Below, piece by piece: positions 16,898 to 25,318 of a DNA stretch of 64,000 nucleotides (position 1 is its first letter; every line of letters begins with the position of its first letter). Location: NCBI GenBank assembly GCA_964595205.1, contig CAZQOQ010000035.1, forward strand, positions 124,001 to 188,000. Reading direction: 5' to 3'. The translations under genes were made by a program, and so were the position numbers. This DNA comes from JADKIH01 sp964595205. GTDB lineage: Bacteria; Bacteroidota; Bacteroidia; AKYH767-A; 2013-40CM-41-45. Below the pieces are notes generated by a model that was given only the letters and a program-made list of their open reading frames with translations, did not search any database and was not told the origin of the DNA.

Positions 16898-17761
16898 TTA
16901 TCCGAGATAAGCCTTAAGTAACCTGCTTCTTGACTTATGGCGCAGACGGCGAATTGCCTTTTCTTTAATCTGGCGGACACGCTCACGAGTCAGGTCAAAT
17001 TTGGCCCCGATTTCTTCGAGTGTAAGTCCATGCTGCATTCCAATGCCAAAAAATAATTTAATTACTTCCCTTTCTCTCTCTGTGAGCGTGCTTAATGATC
17101 TCTCAATTTCCTTTTGAAGCGATTCATTCATCAGCATTCCGTCGGCACGGGGAGAATCCTGGTTTTCCAATACATCGATCAGGCTGTTGTCCTCGCCCTG
17201 TACGAATGGTGCATCCATGGAAACATGTTTCCCGCTTACACGCATCGTGTCGGCTATTTTTTCAGTAGGTATGTCGAGGATCTTTGCAAGTTCATCCGGA
17301 GAAGGCTCACGTTCGAATTCCTGCTCAAGTTTTGAATATGCCTTCGAAATCTTATTCAGGGAACCGACCTGGTTGAGAGGCAACCTTACGATTCTCGATT
17401 GCTCTGCCAATGCCTGTAATATACTCTGACGAATCCACCAAACGGCATAGGAAATGAATTTAAATCCACGGGTTTCATCAAATCGTTTTGCAGCTTTAAT
17501 CAGTCCAAGATTTCCTTCGTTGATCAGATCGGGGAGGCTCAATCCCTGGTTTTGATATTGCTTTGCAACAGATACAACGAAACGAAGATTAGCCTTTGTT
17601 AGACGATCCAATGCAACCTGGTCTCCTTCTTTAATCCGGCGCGCTAATCTGACTTCTTCTTCGGCAGTAATGAGTTCTTCGCGTCCGATCTCCTGGAGAT
17701 ACTTTTCCAGTGACTGACTTTCGCGGTTGGTGATCGATTTGGTTATTTTTAGCTGACGCAT
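16898..17761 (-). CDS. rpoD: Primary sigma factor RpoD/SigA (short Bacteroidota form)
   Basis: Directs RNA polymerase to housekeeping promoters. Region 1.2 starts near SLEKYLQEIGREELITAEEE; region 2 has the primary-sigma core NLRFVVSVAKQYQNQGL, DLINEGNLGLIKAA and YAVWWIRQSI; region 4 has the helix-turn-helix TLEEIGAKFDLTRERVRQI. Region 1.1 and the non-conserved insert are missing, so the protein is 287 aa, standard for this phylum. Its own promoter (17832-17862) fits the -33/-7 pattern seen elsewhere in the window. Confidence 0.96.
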   Translation of the reverse strand: MRQLKITKSITNRESQSLEKYLQEIGREELITAEEEVRLARRIKEGDQVALDRLTKANLRFVVSVAKQYQNQGLSLPDLINEGNLGLIKAAKRFDETRGFKFISYAVWWIRQSILQALAEQSRIVRLPLNQVGSLNKISKAYSKLEQEFEREPSPDELAKILDIPTEKIADTMRVSGKHVSMDAPFVQGEDNSLIDVLENQDSPRADGMLMNESLQKEIERSLSTLTEREREVIKLFFGIGMQHGLTLEEIGAKFDLTRERVRQIKEKAIRRLRHKSRSRLLKAYLG

Positions 17762-17831
17762 AGTCTACAAGGAGAGATTTATGTTGAAAAAACAGTAAAT
17801 TAATAAAGAAAAATATTTTTTTTCGAGACCG

Positions 17832-17862
17832 CAAAGATACATTTTCACAAAAAGCGAAGCAA
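17832..17862 (-). promoter_or_regulatory. Promoter of rpoD
   Basis: On the minus strand TTG (17862-17860) is followed after 20 bp by TATCTTTG (17839-17832), a good -33/-7 match. The leader before the rpoD ATG at 17761 would be about 65 nt. Confidence 0.7.
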
Positions 17863-17908
17863 GTATTATACTGAGTCGTTGATAAATAAATTTGATTGTT
17901 AAAAAAAT

Positions 17909-17935
17909 AAAAGCCGGAAAATCCGGCTTTTATTG
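17909..17935 (-). terminator. Rho-independent terminator behind htrA
   Basis: The stem aaaagccgg / ccggctttt (9 bp, perfect) with loop aaaat is flanked by A's on one side and T's on the other. It lies 30 bp after the htrA stop codon, reading on the minus strand, and upstream of the rpoD promoter. Confidence 0.88.
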
Positions 17936-17965
17936 TCCATCAAAAATCGAACCTAAATGGTTGAA

Positions 17966-19411
17966 TCACATACCAAAACCATAATATGCTCTCATTCCAT
18001 TTGGATAAACTCCTTCAATCAGCACCCCACCTTGTTTCGTCTTTAAAGCATCTTCCAGGTCATCAGTGGAGTTGATCGGTTTTTTGTCGATGGAAGTAAT
18101 AATAAACCCTTCCTTTATGCCGGCAGACCTGAACTTTCCAGCCAGTAGTTTTGAAACCTTAACCCCGCTTTTTATGCCAAGACTTGATTTCTCTTTCTGA
18201 GTGGTGTTTTCGAAGGTTGCACCCAGCATATTCAGCGCCTGATCATTTTTTACAAGCTTTGTATCGCCATCTTTATTTCGAAGCACAACATTCAATACTT
18301 TTTCTTTTCCATCCCTTTCAATGGTCACGCTTACTTTGTCGCCCGGCCTGAATCTGCCAATCTGTTCCTGCAGCTGAGGAGTGGTATTTACATTAACATC
18401 ACCCACTTTAAGAATAATATCTCCCTCTTTAATTCCTGCCGATTCAGCCGCACCACCTTCAGTAAGGCCTGCAACATACACTCCGGTACTTTGCTGGATT
18501 CCCTTATCCTCCATGAGCTTGTTGTCAATATCGCGTATGCTTACGCCGATAAATCCCCTCTGTACACTGCCATATTCAACCAGGTCATCCATCACCTTCT
18601 TTACAAGGTTAACCGGAATCGCAAACGAATATCCGGAATATGAACCCGTGGTGGATGCGATCGCCGAGTTAATTCCAACCAGTTCTCCAAGGGTATTCAC
18701 CAGTGCACCGCCGCTGTTTCCAGGGTTAACTGCCGCATCCGTCTGGAGAAATGATTCTATCTTATATTGATCAGGAAGAATTCCGATATTCCTTGCTTTT
18801 GCGCTAATGATACCTGCGGTTACGGTAGAATTTAAATTGAAAGGATTTCCAACGGCTAATACCCATTCCCCGACTTTGATATTATCTGAATTACCGTAAA
18901 CAATAAAAGGAAGATTCTTTTCATTAATTTTCAGGAGGGCCAGGTCAGTAGATGGATCCGTACCGATAACCCTGGCCGGATAGGTGTGATTATCGTTTAA
19001 GGTGACCTCAACCTTATCTGCATTTTCAACCACGTGGTTATTGGTTACAATATAACCGTCGTCGGTAATAATCACACCGGAACCGCTTGCTTCCTGTGGA
19101 CTGCTTTGACGCGGCCGGCCCCAGAAATCAAAGGGGCTGTTTCCAAAAGGATTGTAGCTCGCCTGGCTGTTATAAAAAGTCTTTACGTGAACGACAGCAT
19201 GAACGGTCATGTCTGCTGCTTTGGTGAAATCAGGCAGTGAACCTTCTGATACTCCGGTAAAACTTACATTTTGAACGGGCTGCCTGTCTGAAATGTTTTT
19301 AGAAAGAGGGTGAGGCGTATTCATATAATTAGAATAAACATATGCACCGCCCAGTCCGCCAATTCCTGCAACTAAAAGTGTGGCAATTGCTTTTCTTATT
19401 TTTGTTACCAT
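17966..19411 (-). CDS. HtrA/DegQ family periplasmic serine protease with two PDZ domains
   Basis: A trypsin-like protease/chaperone for misfolded envelope proteins. The N-terminus has a hydrophobic signal or anchor (about 8-25). The catalytic triad is visible as His126 (VTNNHVVEN), Asp156 (TDLALLKI) and Ser233 (NPGNSGGALVN). PDZ1 follows from about 280 (RGFIGVSIRDI, GDIILKVGD). A shorter second PDZ-like part ends the protein (GIKEGFIITSIDKKPINS). The 481 aa length fits DegQ/DegP. Monocistronic, with its own terminator. Confidence 0.94.
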   Translation of the reverse strand: MVTKIRKAIATLLVAGIGGLGGAYVYSNYMNTPHPLSKNISDRQPVQNVSFTGVSEGSLPDFTKAADMTVHAVVHVKTFYNSQASYNPFGNSPFDFWGRPRQSSPQEASGSGVIITDDGYIVTNNHVVENADKVEVTLNDNHTYPARVIGTDPSTDLALLKINEKNLPFIVYGNSDNIKVGEWVLAVGNPFNLNSTVTAGIISAKARNIGILPDQYKIESFLQTDAAVNPGNSGGALVNTLGELVGINSAIASTTGSYSGYSFAIPVNLVKKVMDDLVEYGSVQRGFIGVSIRDIDNKLMEDKGIQQSTGVYVAGLTEGGAAESAGIKEGDIILKVGDVNVNTTPQLQEQIGRFRPGDKVSVTIERDGKEKVLNVVLRNKDGDTKLVKNDQALNMLGATFENTTQKEKSSLGIKSGVKVSKLLAGKFRSAGIKEGFIITSIDKKPINSTDDLEDALKTKQGGVLIEGVYPNGMRAYYGFGM

Positions 19412-19617
19412 GATCTTTATTTTTTTTTAAGTGCCTTGTTTTTTCAAAATTTATGCCAGTAAAATTGTATTCTATACCATGAAGCGATTGTGAATGGAAT
19501 GGTTAATCGATTGTTAAGGATAATTAAAATCAACAGGGTTTCATGACAACTTTTCAACCGGCAATGACATGTTTTTCTTCTTCCTGAAAATCAGTCAGCC
19601 TCTTCGATGAAATTAAA

Positions 19618-19625
19618 TATCTTTG
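19618..19625 (+). promoter_or_regulatory. -7 promoter box before the sigma-like gene
   Basis: TATCTTTG lies 7 bp before the ATG at 19633, again predicting a near-leaderless transcript. A -33 TTG at the correct distance is not evident. Confidence 0.5.
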
Positions 19626-19632
19626 ACCACGA

Positions 19633-20145
19633 ATGGCGACCTTTTCAAACCAGGTATTGATCACAAAGATCATGAACGGAGAGGAAGAGATTTTGTTTTA
19701 TCTCTCCGGTAAGTATTATCAAACGGCCCGCCGCTGGCTTCGGCGACATGGTTGTCCCGATAAGGAAACTCCCCACATTTTCAGCGTTGTTTTGCTCGAG
19801 GTTACCAGGGAGATCCAGCAAAGTAAACTATCATCTACCCTGGATTTCGAGCAGTATTTCTTTAATTCGCTGAGGGCGTATTACAAAAACCTGAAAACCG
19901 AAAAAGTTCCGGATTCATTTTCCGAATCAATGAATGAAAGAGAGCTGGCTGCAGCGTGTTTTTCAATTTTAGATGAGTCGGCAAGGAAAATTTTATCTGC
20001 ACGATACATCGGAAAACTATCGTTCGAACAAATCGCAGTGAAATTCGATTACAGCAACCCCGTAATTGCTCAGTTTGAAGTCAACCGCGCGTTTAAACAA
20101 TACGAAAATATTACCCGCGCCCGGCTAAATGTCACACAGAATTGA
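19633..20145 (+). CDS. Small sigma-70-like factor
   Basis: A 170 aa protein with the layout of ECF-type sigma factors. A region 2-like helical part (EEILFYLSGKYYQTARRWL, then HIFSVVLLEVTREI) is followed by a region 4-like part (LDESARKILSARYIGKLSFE, then QIAVKFDYSNPVIAQF) resembling the turn of a helix-turn-helix. The match is distant: the region 2 acidic signature is weak, so promoter recognition may be specialised. Its stop lies just before a membrane protein that looks like an anti-sigma factor, and this gene order is typical of ECF/anti-sigma pairs. Which genes it controls is not visible. Confidence 0.72.
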   Translation: MATFSNQVLITKIMNGEEEILFYLSGKYYQTARRWLRRHGCPDKETPHIFSVVLLEVTREIQQSKLSSTLDFEQYFFNSLRAYYKNLKTEKVPDSFSESMNERELAAACFSILDESARKILSARYIGKLSFEQIAVKFDYSNPVIAQFEVNRAFKQYENITRARLNVTQN

Positions 20146-20147
20146 TC

Positions 20148-21038
20148 ATGAACCAGCAGGATAAATTTTTGATTGACCGGTATCTTGACAATTCACTCAC
20201 TGGTGTGGAACTAAAAGATTTCCTTGACAAACTGGAATCCGATGATGAATTTAAAAAGGCCGTCAGCCTTCATAATCTGCTCATCGAAGGAATACAGGAA
20301 GCGGAAGATAAGAGACTCAAAGACGCTATCGAAAGATCCATCAATTACAGAAAGCCGCTAATACCGGTTGGCTTGAAATTGATAATCCTCTTTCTGATTA
20401 TTACAACCATCGGGATTTCGCTTTGGAATTATATCGAACCCGATTCGACCGGAAGAAGACACGACTATTTCACATTTGATTTCCTCAAAGGCATAAAAAA
20501 GGACAGCGTTGATGTTCAATCTGTAAGTAAAGAGTCTCAGCCAAACAAGACAACGGGTATTAAAAAGACGACCATCGCCAGGGACACCGTTATTGATAAT
20601 CCGGAAAAAACTAACGCTGACACAGCTCCGGAAAAGACTGCCGGTGCAGAAGACATAGTTGTGAAAAAGGATCAGTTGCTCATCAGTTTTGTACTCACAC
20701 CCAAGAATCTCGAATCGGATTCAATCGAAACGGAAGAATCTTCACTTTCAAAAAAAACCATTGATAAACTCCCTTCCGGCGGACTGCCGGACAATGAAAA
20801 AAAGAGAGGCGTAAATTATCAGGTCGAGTTCTGGGTTTCTCCCGTGAATTATAAAGGATATAAACTGGTTGATGATAAACTGATCTTGTTTGGCATCGAT
20901 GTGCCTGATGCTGTTCGCCTTTATACTAAACAGGATAAGTTGTGGATGAAGTATGGTCAGGATATTTATTACCTTGAACCTACAGAACAATTCGAATCTC
21001 TTGTGCTTACGAGTGAAATTCCAGTCGACATAAAATGA
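20148..21038 (+). CDS. Probable membrane anti-sigma factor-like protein
   Basis: Starts 2 bp after the sigma-like gene (ATG at 20148; a TTG at 20142 is possible). The N-terminal 60 residues (FLIDRYLDNSLTGVELKDF, LESDDEFKKAV) resemble the cytosolic sigma-binding helices of Bacteroidota anti-sigma factors. One TM helix follows (about 74-94, LKLIILFLIITTIGISLW). The rest is a periplasmic, Lys/Asp/Thr-rich linker and a C-terminal beta-rich part (YQVEFWVSPVNYKGYKL, DAVRLYTKQDKLWMKYG). That C-terminal part is not one I recognise and may be the sensor. It overlaps dapF by 4 bp. Function is inferred from layout and order. Confidence 0.65.
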   Translation: MNQQDKFLIDRYLDNSLTGVELKDFLDKLESDDEFKKAVSLHNLLIEGIQEAEDKRLKDAIERSINYRKPLIPVGLKLIILFLIITTIGISLWNYIEPDSTGRRHDYFTFDFLKGIKKDSVDVQSVSKESQPNKTTGIKKTTIARDTVIDNPEKTNADTAPEKTAGAEDIVVKKDQLLISFVLTPKNLESDSIETEESSLSKKTIDKLPSGGLPDNEKKRGVNYQVEFWVSPVNYKGYKLVDDKLILFGIDVPDAVRLYTKQDKLWMKYGQDIYYLEPTEQFESLVLTSEIPVDIK

Positions 21039-21829
21039 TTTCTTTCTTCAAATACCACGGAACCGGAAATGACTTTATCCTGATCGATGACAGGAAAAAC
21101 AATTATACATTATCTAAGGAAATTATATTCCGGTTATGTGACAGGCATTTTGGCATAGGGGCAGACGGACTCATTTTGTTGCGCAACCATTCACAGTTTG
21201 ATTTTGAAATGCTCTATTACAACTCTGACGGCCTGCCCGGATCGATGTGTGGAAATGGAGGAAGATGTTGTGTGGCATTTGCACATTCACTGGGCATGAT
21301 AAAGGAACATACACGATTCACCGCATTTGATGGCCCCCATGAAGCAAAAATTTTATCAGTCACACCATACATTGTAAGATTACATATGAATGACGTGCAT
21401 GATATCGAAACCGGTAACGATTTTATTTTTTTAAATACCGGATCACCACACTATGTAATATTTGCTGAACATGTAAACAAGATGGATGTAGTTACTGATG
21501 GAAGGAAGATTCGTTACAGCGATCGTTTCAGGAACGCGGGTACAAATGTAAATTTTGTGGAGGTCCGTAATCAGGAAATATTCGTCAGGACTTACGAACG
21601 CGGAGTGGAAGATGAAACTTTGTCCTGTGGAACCGGAGTCACTGCTTCCGTATTGGCAGCATCCACCAGGTCGGCAGAAATTATTTCCGGCACCAGGGTT
21701 TTAACCCCCGGAGGCATGCTCAAAGTTTATTTTCAGAAAAAGGATGGAGGCTTTTCAGATGTATGGCTGGAAGGCAATGCAGAACCAGTATTCAAAGGGG
21801 AAATAAAATTAGACTCCGGGATTATATGA
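21035..21829 (+). CDS. dapF: Diaminopimelate epimerase
   Basis: Interconverts LL- and meso-diaminopimelate for lysine and peptidoglycan. The two catalytic cysteines are Cys72 (GSMCGNGGRC) and Cys198 (LSCGTGVTAS). The N-terminal signature FFKYHGTGNDFILID is present. The 264 aa length is normal. The ATG overlaps the stop of the anti-sigma-like gene (ATGA), implying translational coupling to a regulatory pair, which is unusual for this enzyme. Confidence 0.96.
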   Translation: MISFFKYHGTGNDFILIDDRKNNYTLSKEIIFRLCDRHFGIGADGLILLRNHSQFDFEMLYYNSDGLPGSMCGNGGRCCVAFAHSLGMIKEHTRFTAFDGPHEAKILSVTPYIVRLHMNDVHDIETGNDFIFLNTGSPHYVIFAEHVNKMDVVTDGRKIRYSDRFRNAGTNVNFVEVRNQEIFVRTYERGVEDETLSCGTGVTASVLAASTRSAEIISGTRVLTPGGMLKVYFQKKDGGFSDVWLEGNAEPVFKGEIKLDSGII

Positions 21830-21885
21830 ACGGCTATTTAACCACTATATTTACCGTCAATTAATAACAGAGAATAAAAATACTT

Positions 21886-22437
21886 ATGCAATTAGTAGGG
21901 GAATTAATACAGTTAAGGGCGCTCGAACCGGAAGATCTGAATCGGCTTTACAGATGGGAAAACGACAGTTCCATCTGGAGTGTAAGCGGTACACTTATGC
22001 CTTTTTCAAAATTTGTGCTGGAGGAATTTGTTAACCAGGCTCACCAGGATATTTATACCAATAAGCAACTGCGATTGATTATCGACCTGAAATACTTCGA
22101 CGAAGACGATAACATTTCCGATAAAGTGCATTCGATCGGTTGCGTCGATTTATTCGACTTTGACCCAAAGAATAAGAGAGCAGGCATTGGAATTCTCATA
22201 GCAAATAAAGCAGATAGGGGACGGGGATATGCCACTGAAGCCCTGCATTTACTGATAGATTATTCGTTTGAAATTCTCGATCTCCATCAGCTCTATGCTA
22301 ACGTTCGAGTCGACAATGAAAACAGCGTGGCGCTCTTTAAGCGTGTTGGTTTTGAAGTCACCGGGCTTAAACAGGATTGGATTTATGAATACGGAAAATA
22401 TTATGATGAATACCTGCTTCAGTTGATTAAGAAATAA
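21886..22437 (+). CDS. GNAT family N-acetyltransferase (RimJ/RimL-like)
   Basis: A 183 aa acetyl-CoA-dependent acyltransferase. It has the RimL-type opening IQLRALEPEDLNRLYRWEN, the acetyl-CoA pyrophosphate loop ADRGRGYATEAL (Q/RxxGxG/A type), and the C-terminal VRVDNENSVALFKRVGF helix and strand typical of the family. Substrates of this group include ribosomal protein N-termini, polyamines and antibiotics; the sequence does not decide. It lies 56 bp behind dapF and 22 bp before the multiheme gene, so it may belong to the same transcript. Confidence 0.9.
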   Translation: MQLVGELIQLRALEPEDLNRLYRWENDSSIWSVSGTLMPFSKFVLEEFVNQAHQDIYTNKQLRLIIDLKYFDEDDNISDKVHSIGCVDLFDFDPKNKRAGIGILIANKADRGRGYATEALHLLIDYSFEILDLHQLYANVRVDNENSVALFKRVGFEVTGLKQDWIYEYGKYYDEYLLQLIKK

Positions 22438-22459
22438 TTTCAGCCGAAAAGAATTCCTG

Positions 22460-24460
22460 ATGTCCAAGAAGCATCTTATTCATGCTTTCATTCATACCCT
22501 GCTTTGTTTATTAATTTCCTGCACACCCGGTAAGAAAAAAAATGAGGTTGAAATCCGTTATGCATCATTAACCGATTCAACGAGGTATGTCGGAATGAGC
22601 ACCTGCATTAAATGCCATGCTGACAAATATGAAACTTTTAAAAATACCGGAATGGGATTGTCCTTCGACATTGCAAGCCGGGAAAAGTCTTCTGCAAAAT
22701 TTTCCGGTGTCCATTTCATATACGACAAATTTAAAAATTTACACTATCGACTCTACTGGCTGAACGATTCACTGATGATTTCCGAATTCCGGTTGTCTGG
22801 TCGCGATACTGTTTTTCAGAGAGAGGAAAAGATATCATGGATCGTTGGTTCCGGACAGCATACGAATTCGCACCTGATGAACATCAACGGCTATGTTTAC
22901 CAGGTTCCTGCCACGTTTTATACTCAGAAAGGCGAATGGGATTTGCCGCCCGGTTTTGAGAACGGGTTTAACAGCAGGTTCTCGCGATCTATTGGACTTG
23001 AATGCATGACCTGTCACAATGCATATCCTGAATTTATTACCGGTTCAGAAAACAAATACAGTAAAATTCCCGTGGGTATTGATTGCGAGCGATGTCACGG
23101 TCCTGGCGGCGAGCATGTGAAATCGAAGCTTGCCGGAGAAATTGTGGATGTTAAAAATGCCATAGATTATTCAATAGTGAATCCTGCAAAACTGCCAATA
23201 GATCTCCAGCTCGATGTGTGCCAGCGATGCCACATTCAGGGAAATGCTGTATTGAACGAAGGAAAATCGTTTCTCGATTTCAGGCCAGGAATGCATCTGT
23301 CCGATGTAATGAATGTTTATATGCCAGTATATAAGGGCGATAATGATTCTCATATCATGGCATCTCATGTTGAGCGAATGAAGATGAGCAGGTGTTTCAT
23401 GGTTTCGATTTCAAGGGCAGATTCCATCAATAAAATCAGTCCTTCGCTAAACCCTTATAAAAATGCAATGACATGCGTAACCTGCCACGATCCGCATATC
23501 AGCGTGCGTAAGACGGATGCTTCGGTATTTAATTCAAAATGTCTTACGTGCCACTCGTCCGTGACATCCAACGGCACGTGTTCAGAAACCATGAAGATCA
23601 GAATGGCCGTGAATGACAACTGCATAATTTGTCATATGCCAAAGAACGGAACTCTCGACATACCACATGTAACTACCACTGATCACCGGATCAGGATACC
23701 ATTGAATAAAAAGGCGTTCGATGATATAAAAGAATTTGCCGGTCTCGTTTGCATCAACAATCCGTCTGCAGGAAATCACGCCATGGGTTCGGCATACCTT
23801 TCTTATTTTGAAAAATTTTCATCGAACCCGGCCTATCTGGATTCGGCCAAAAAATACATCAGTGATGAAAATAAGGATAGCATCAGGACCAATTTTTCGA
23901 ACCTGGTGCGTTGGGCATTTCTGCAGAATGATTACAAACGGGTGATAGGCTACCTGGAACAAAATCCCGGAAGTGCTGAGAGGCTGAAGTCGAAAGCACC
24001 AGGTAACGAAGATGCATGGACGGCATACAGGATCGGTGAATCGCTTTACATGACGGGAAATATCAAAAGTGCCATTACTTTTTATCAGAAGGCAACAGAC
24101 CTGGCGCCATATCAGCTTGATTTCAGGAACAAGCTTGCAGGTGCTTTGCTCGACGACGAAAAATTCGAGGAATCGAGGAAAAATTACGAGTTTATCATCA
24201 AGGAAAACCCTAAATACGCAAGCGCATATGTGAGCCTTGGCTTTTTGATTTTTTCCTATGATAATGATGTTGAAAAAGCTGACCTGATGTACGATAAAGC
24301 ACTTGCTCTGGATCCCGATAACATGCAGGCACTCTTCAATAAGGCCGGGATATTAATATTTCTCGGAAAGAAAAAAGAAGCTGTCAACTATCTGAAAGAA
24401 GTTTTGAAAAGGGATAAGGACAATCAAAAGGCAAAGATAATTTTGAGTCAGCTTCTTTGA
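22460..24460 (+). CDS. Seven-heme cytochrome c lipoprotein with C-terminal TPR domain
   Basis: This 666 aa protein has a lipobox (LLISC, Cys21). It contains seven CxxCH haem c sites, with first cysteines at 49, 182, 209, 254, 339, 361 and 388 (for example CIKCH, CMTCH, CERCH, CIICH). From about residue 510 to the end there are TPR units (AYRIGESLYMTGNIKSAITF, ALALDPDNMQALFNKAGIL). It resembles the cytochrome c554-like multiheme/TPR family found in Bacteroidota and Planctomycetes. It would sit in the envelope and carry electrons or reduce a small molecule; the actual substrate is unknown. No other electron-transfer gene is adjacent. Confidence 0.88.
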   Translation: MSKKHLIHAFIHTLLCLLISCTPGKKKNEVEIRYASLTDSTRYVGMSTCIKCHADKYETFKNTGMGLSFDIASREKSSAKFSGVHFIYDKFKNLHYRLYWLNDSLMISEFRLSGRDTVFQREEKISWIVGSGQHTNSHLMNINGYVYQVPATFYTQKGEWDLPPGFENGFNSRFSRSIGLECMTCHNAYPEFITGSENKYSKIPVGIDCERCHGPGGEHVKSKLAGEIVDVKNAIDYSIVNPAKLPIDLQLDVCQRCHIQGNAVLNEGKSFLDFRPGMHLSDVMNVYMPVYKGDNDSHIMASHVERMKMSRCFMVSISRADSINKISPSLNPYKNAMTCVTCHDPHISVRKTDASVFNSKCLTCHSSVTSNGTCSETMKIRMAVNDNCIICHMPKNGTLDIPHVTTTDHRIRIPLNKKAFDDIKEFAGLVCINNPSAGNHAMGSAYLSYFEKFSSNPAYLDSAKKYISDENKDSIRTNFSNLVRWAFLQNDYKRVIGYLEQNPGSAERLKSKAPGNEDAWTAYRIGESLYMTGNIKSAITFYQKATDLAPYQLDFRNKLAGALLDDEKFEESRKNYEFIIKENPKYASAYVSLGFLIFSYDNDVEKADLMYDKALALDPDNMQALFNKAGILIFLGKKKEAVNYLKEVLKRDKDNQKAKIILSQLL

Positions 24461-24498
24461 ATTTAATCCTTATCCTGGAAGAATAGCTTTCCTTTATT

Positions 24499-24535
24499 TT
24501 CAAATTTTGAGACTGACAAATTTTCAAATTAAACA
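24499..24535. repeat. Short AT-rich repeat (caaatttt / ttttcaaa)
   Basis: The intergenic space before the response regulator holds two copies of ttttcaaatt-type sequence, at 24498-24508 and 24516-24532. The same word builds the inverted repeat at 47011-47070. It looks like a member of the simple intergenic repeats scattered in this genome. Confidence 0.5.
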
Positions 24536-24554
24536 ATTGTGATAACCTTTTCTT

Positions 24555-24562
24555 TACATTTG
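24555..24562 (+). promoter_or_regulatory. -7 promoter box of the response regulator gene
   Basis: TACATTTG matches TAnnTTTG and gives a leader of about 40 nt before the ATG at 24611. A TTG lies at 24537-24539, but the 15 bp spacing is shorter than usual. Confidence 0.5.
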
Positions 24563-24610
24563 CTTAACATAGCGGTCTGGGATGTTGAATATTTTTAAGC
24601 AAAATTAATA

Positions 24611-25303
24611 ATGGATCAAATGCGTAAAATTTTGCTTGTGGACGATGAACCGGATATTTTGGAATTCATGGAATACAATCTTAAAAAGGAGAATTATCTC
24701 ATCAGCAAGGCAGGCAATGGGAAGGAAGCGATAGAGAAGGCAAAAAAAGAACATCCTGATCTGATTATACTTGATATCATGATGCCGGAGATGGATGGCA
24801 TCGAAGCCTGCAGGGCGCTCAGGGAAATTCCGGAATTTAAAAAGACATTAATCGCATTTCTGACAGCCAGAAACGAAGATTATTCACAGATAGCGGGATT
24901 TGATGTAGGCGCTGATGATTATATAACGAAGCCAATCAAGCCAAGGGTACTTATCAGCCGGATCAATGCATTATTCAGACGCTATGACCCTGAAAATGGA
25001 AAACAACAGGAGAAAGGGAATGTGATGTATATTGCCGATCTTAAAATAGACAGGGATCAATATCTGGTATTTAAGGGAGATGAGAAGATTGAATTGCCAA
25101 AAAAGGAATTTGAGCTTCTGACACTCTTAGCCACGAAGCCGGGAAAGGTTTTTACCAGGGACGAGATCCTCGAAAAAGTCTGGGGCAACGACGTGGTTGT
25201 TGGTGACCGGACGATAGACGTACACATCCGGAAACTGAGGGAAAAGTTTGGTGATGAGTTAATCAAAACGGTAAAGGGCATCGGATACAAGTTTGATTTT
25301 TAA
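24611..25303 (+). CDS. OmpR/PhoB-family response regulator
   Basis: A two-domain transcription factor. The receiver domain has the acidic pair DDE (11-13), phospho-acceptor Asp55 (LIILDIMMPEMDG) and Lys107 (ITKPIKP). The C-terminal winged helix from about 135 has FELLTLLATKPGKVFTRDE, then VGDRTIDVHIRKLREKFG, then VKGIGYKF, the standard OmpR signature. A histidine kinase follows after 15 bp, forming a PhoBR-like pair. Phosphate starvation is a common role for such pairs, but nothing in the window confirms it. Confidence 0.94.
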   Translation: MDQMRKILLVDDEPDILEFMEYNLKKENYLISKAGNGKEAIEKAKKEHPDLIILDIMMPEMDGIEACRALREIPEFKKTLIAFLTARNEDYSQIAGFDVGADDYITKPIKPRVLISRINALFRRYDPENGKQQEKGNVMYIADLKIDRDQYLVFKGDEKIELPKKEFELLTLLATKPGKVFTRDEILEKVWGNDVVVGDRTIDVHIRKLREKFGDELIKTVKGIGYKFDF

Positions 25304-25318
25304 TAAGCTTTTCAAAAA

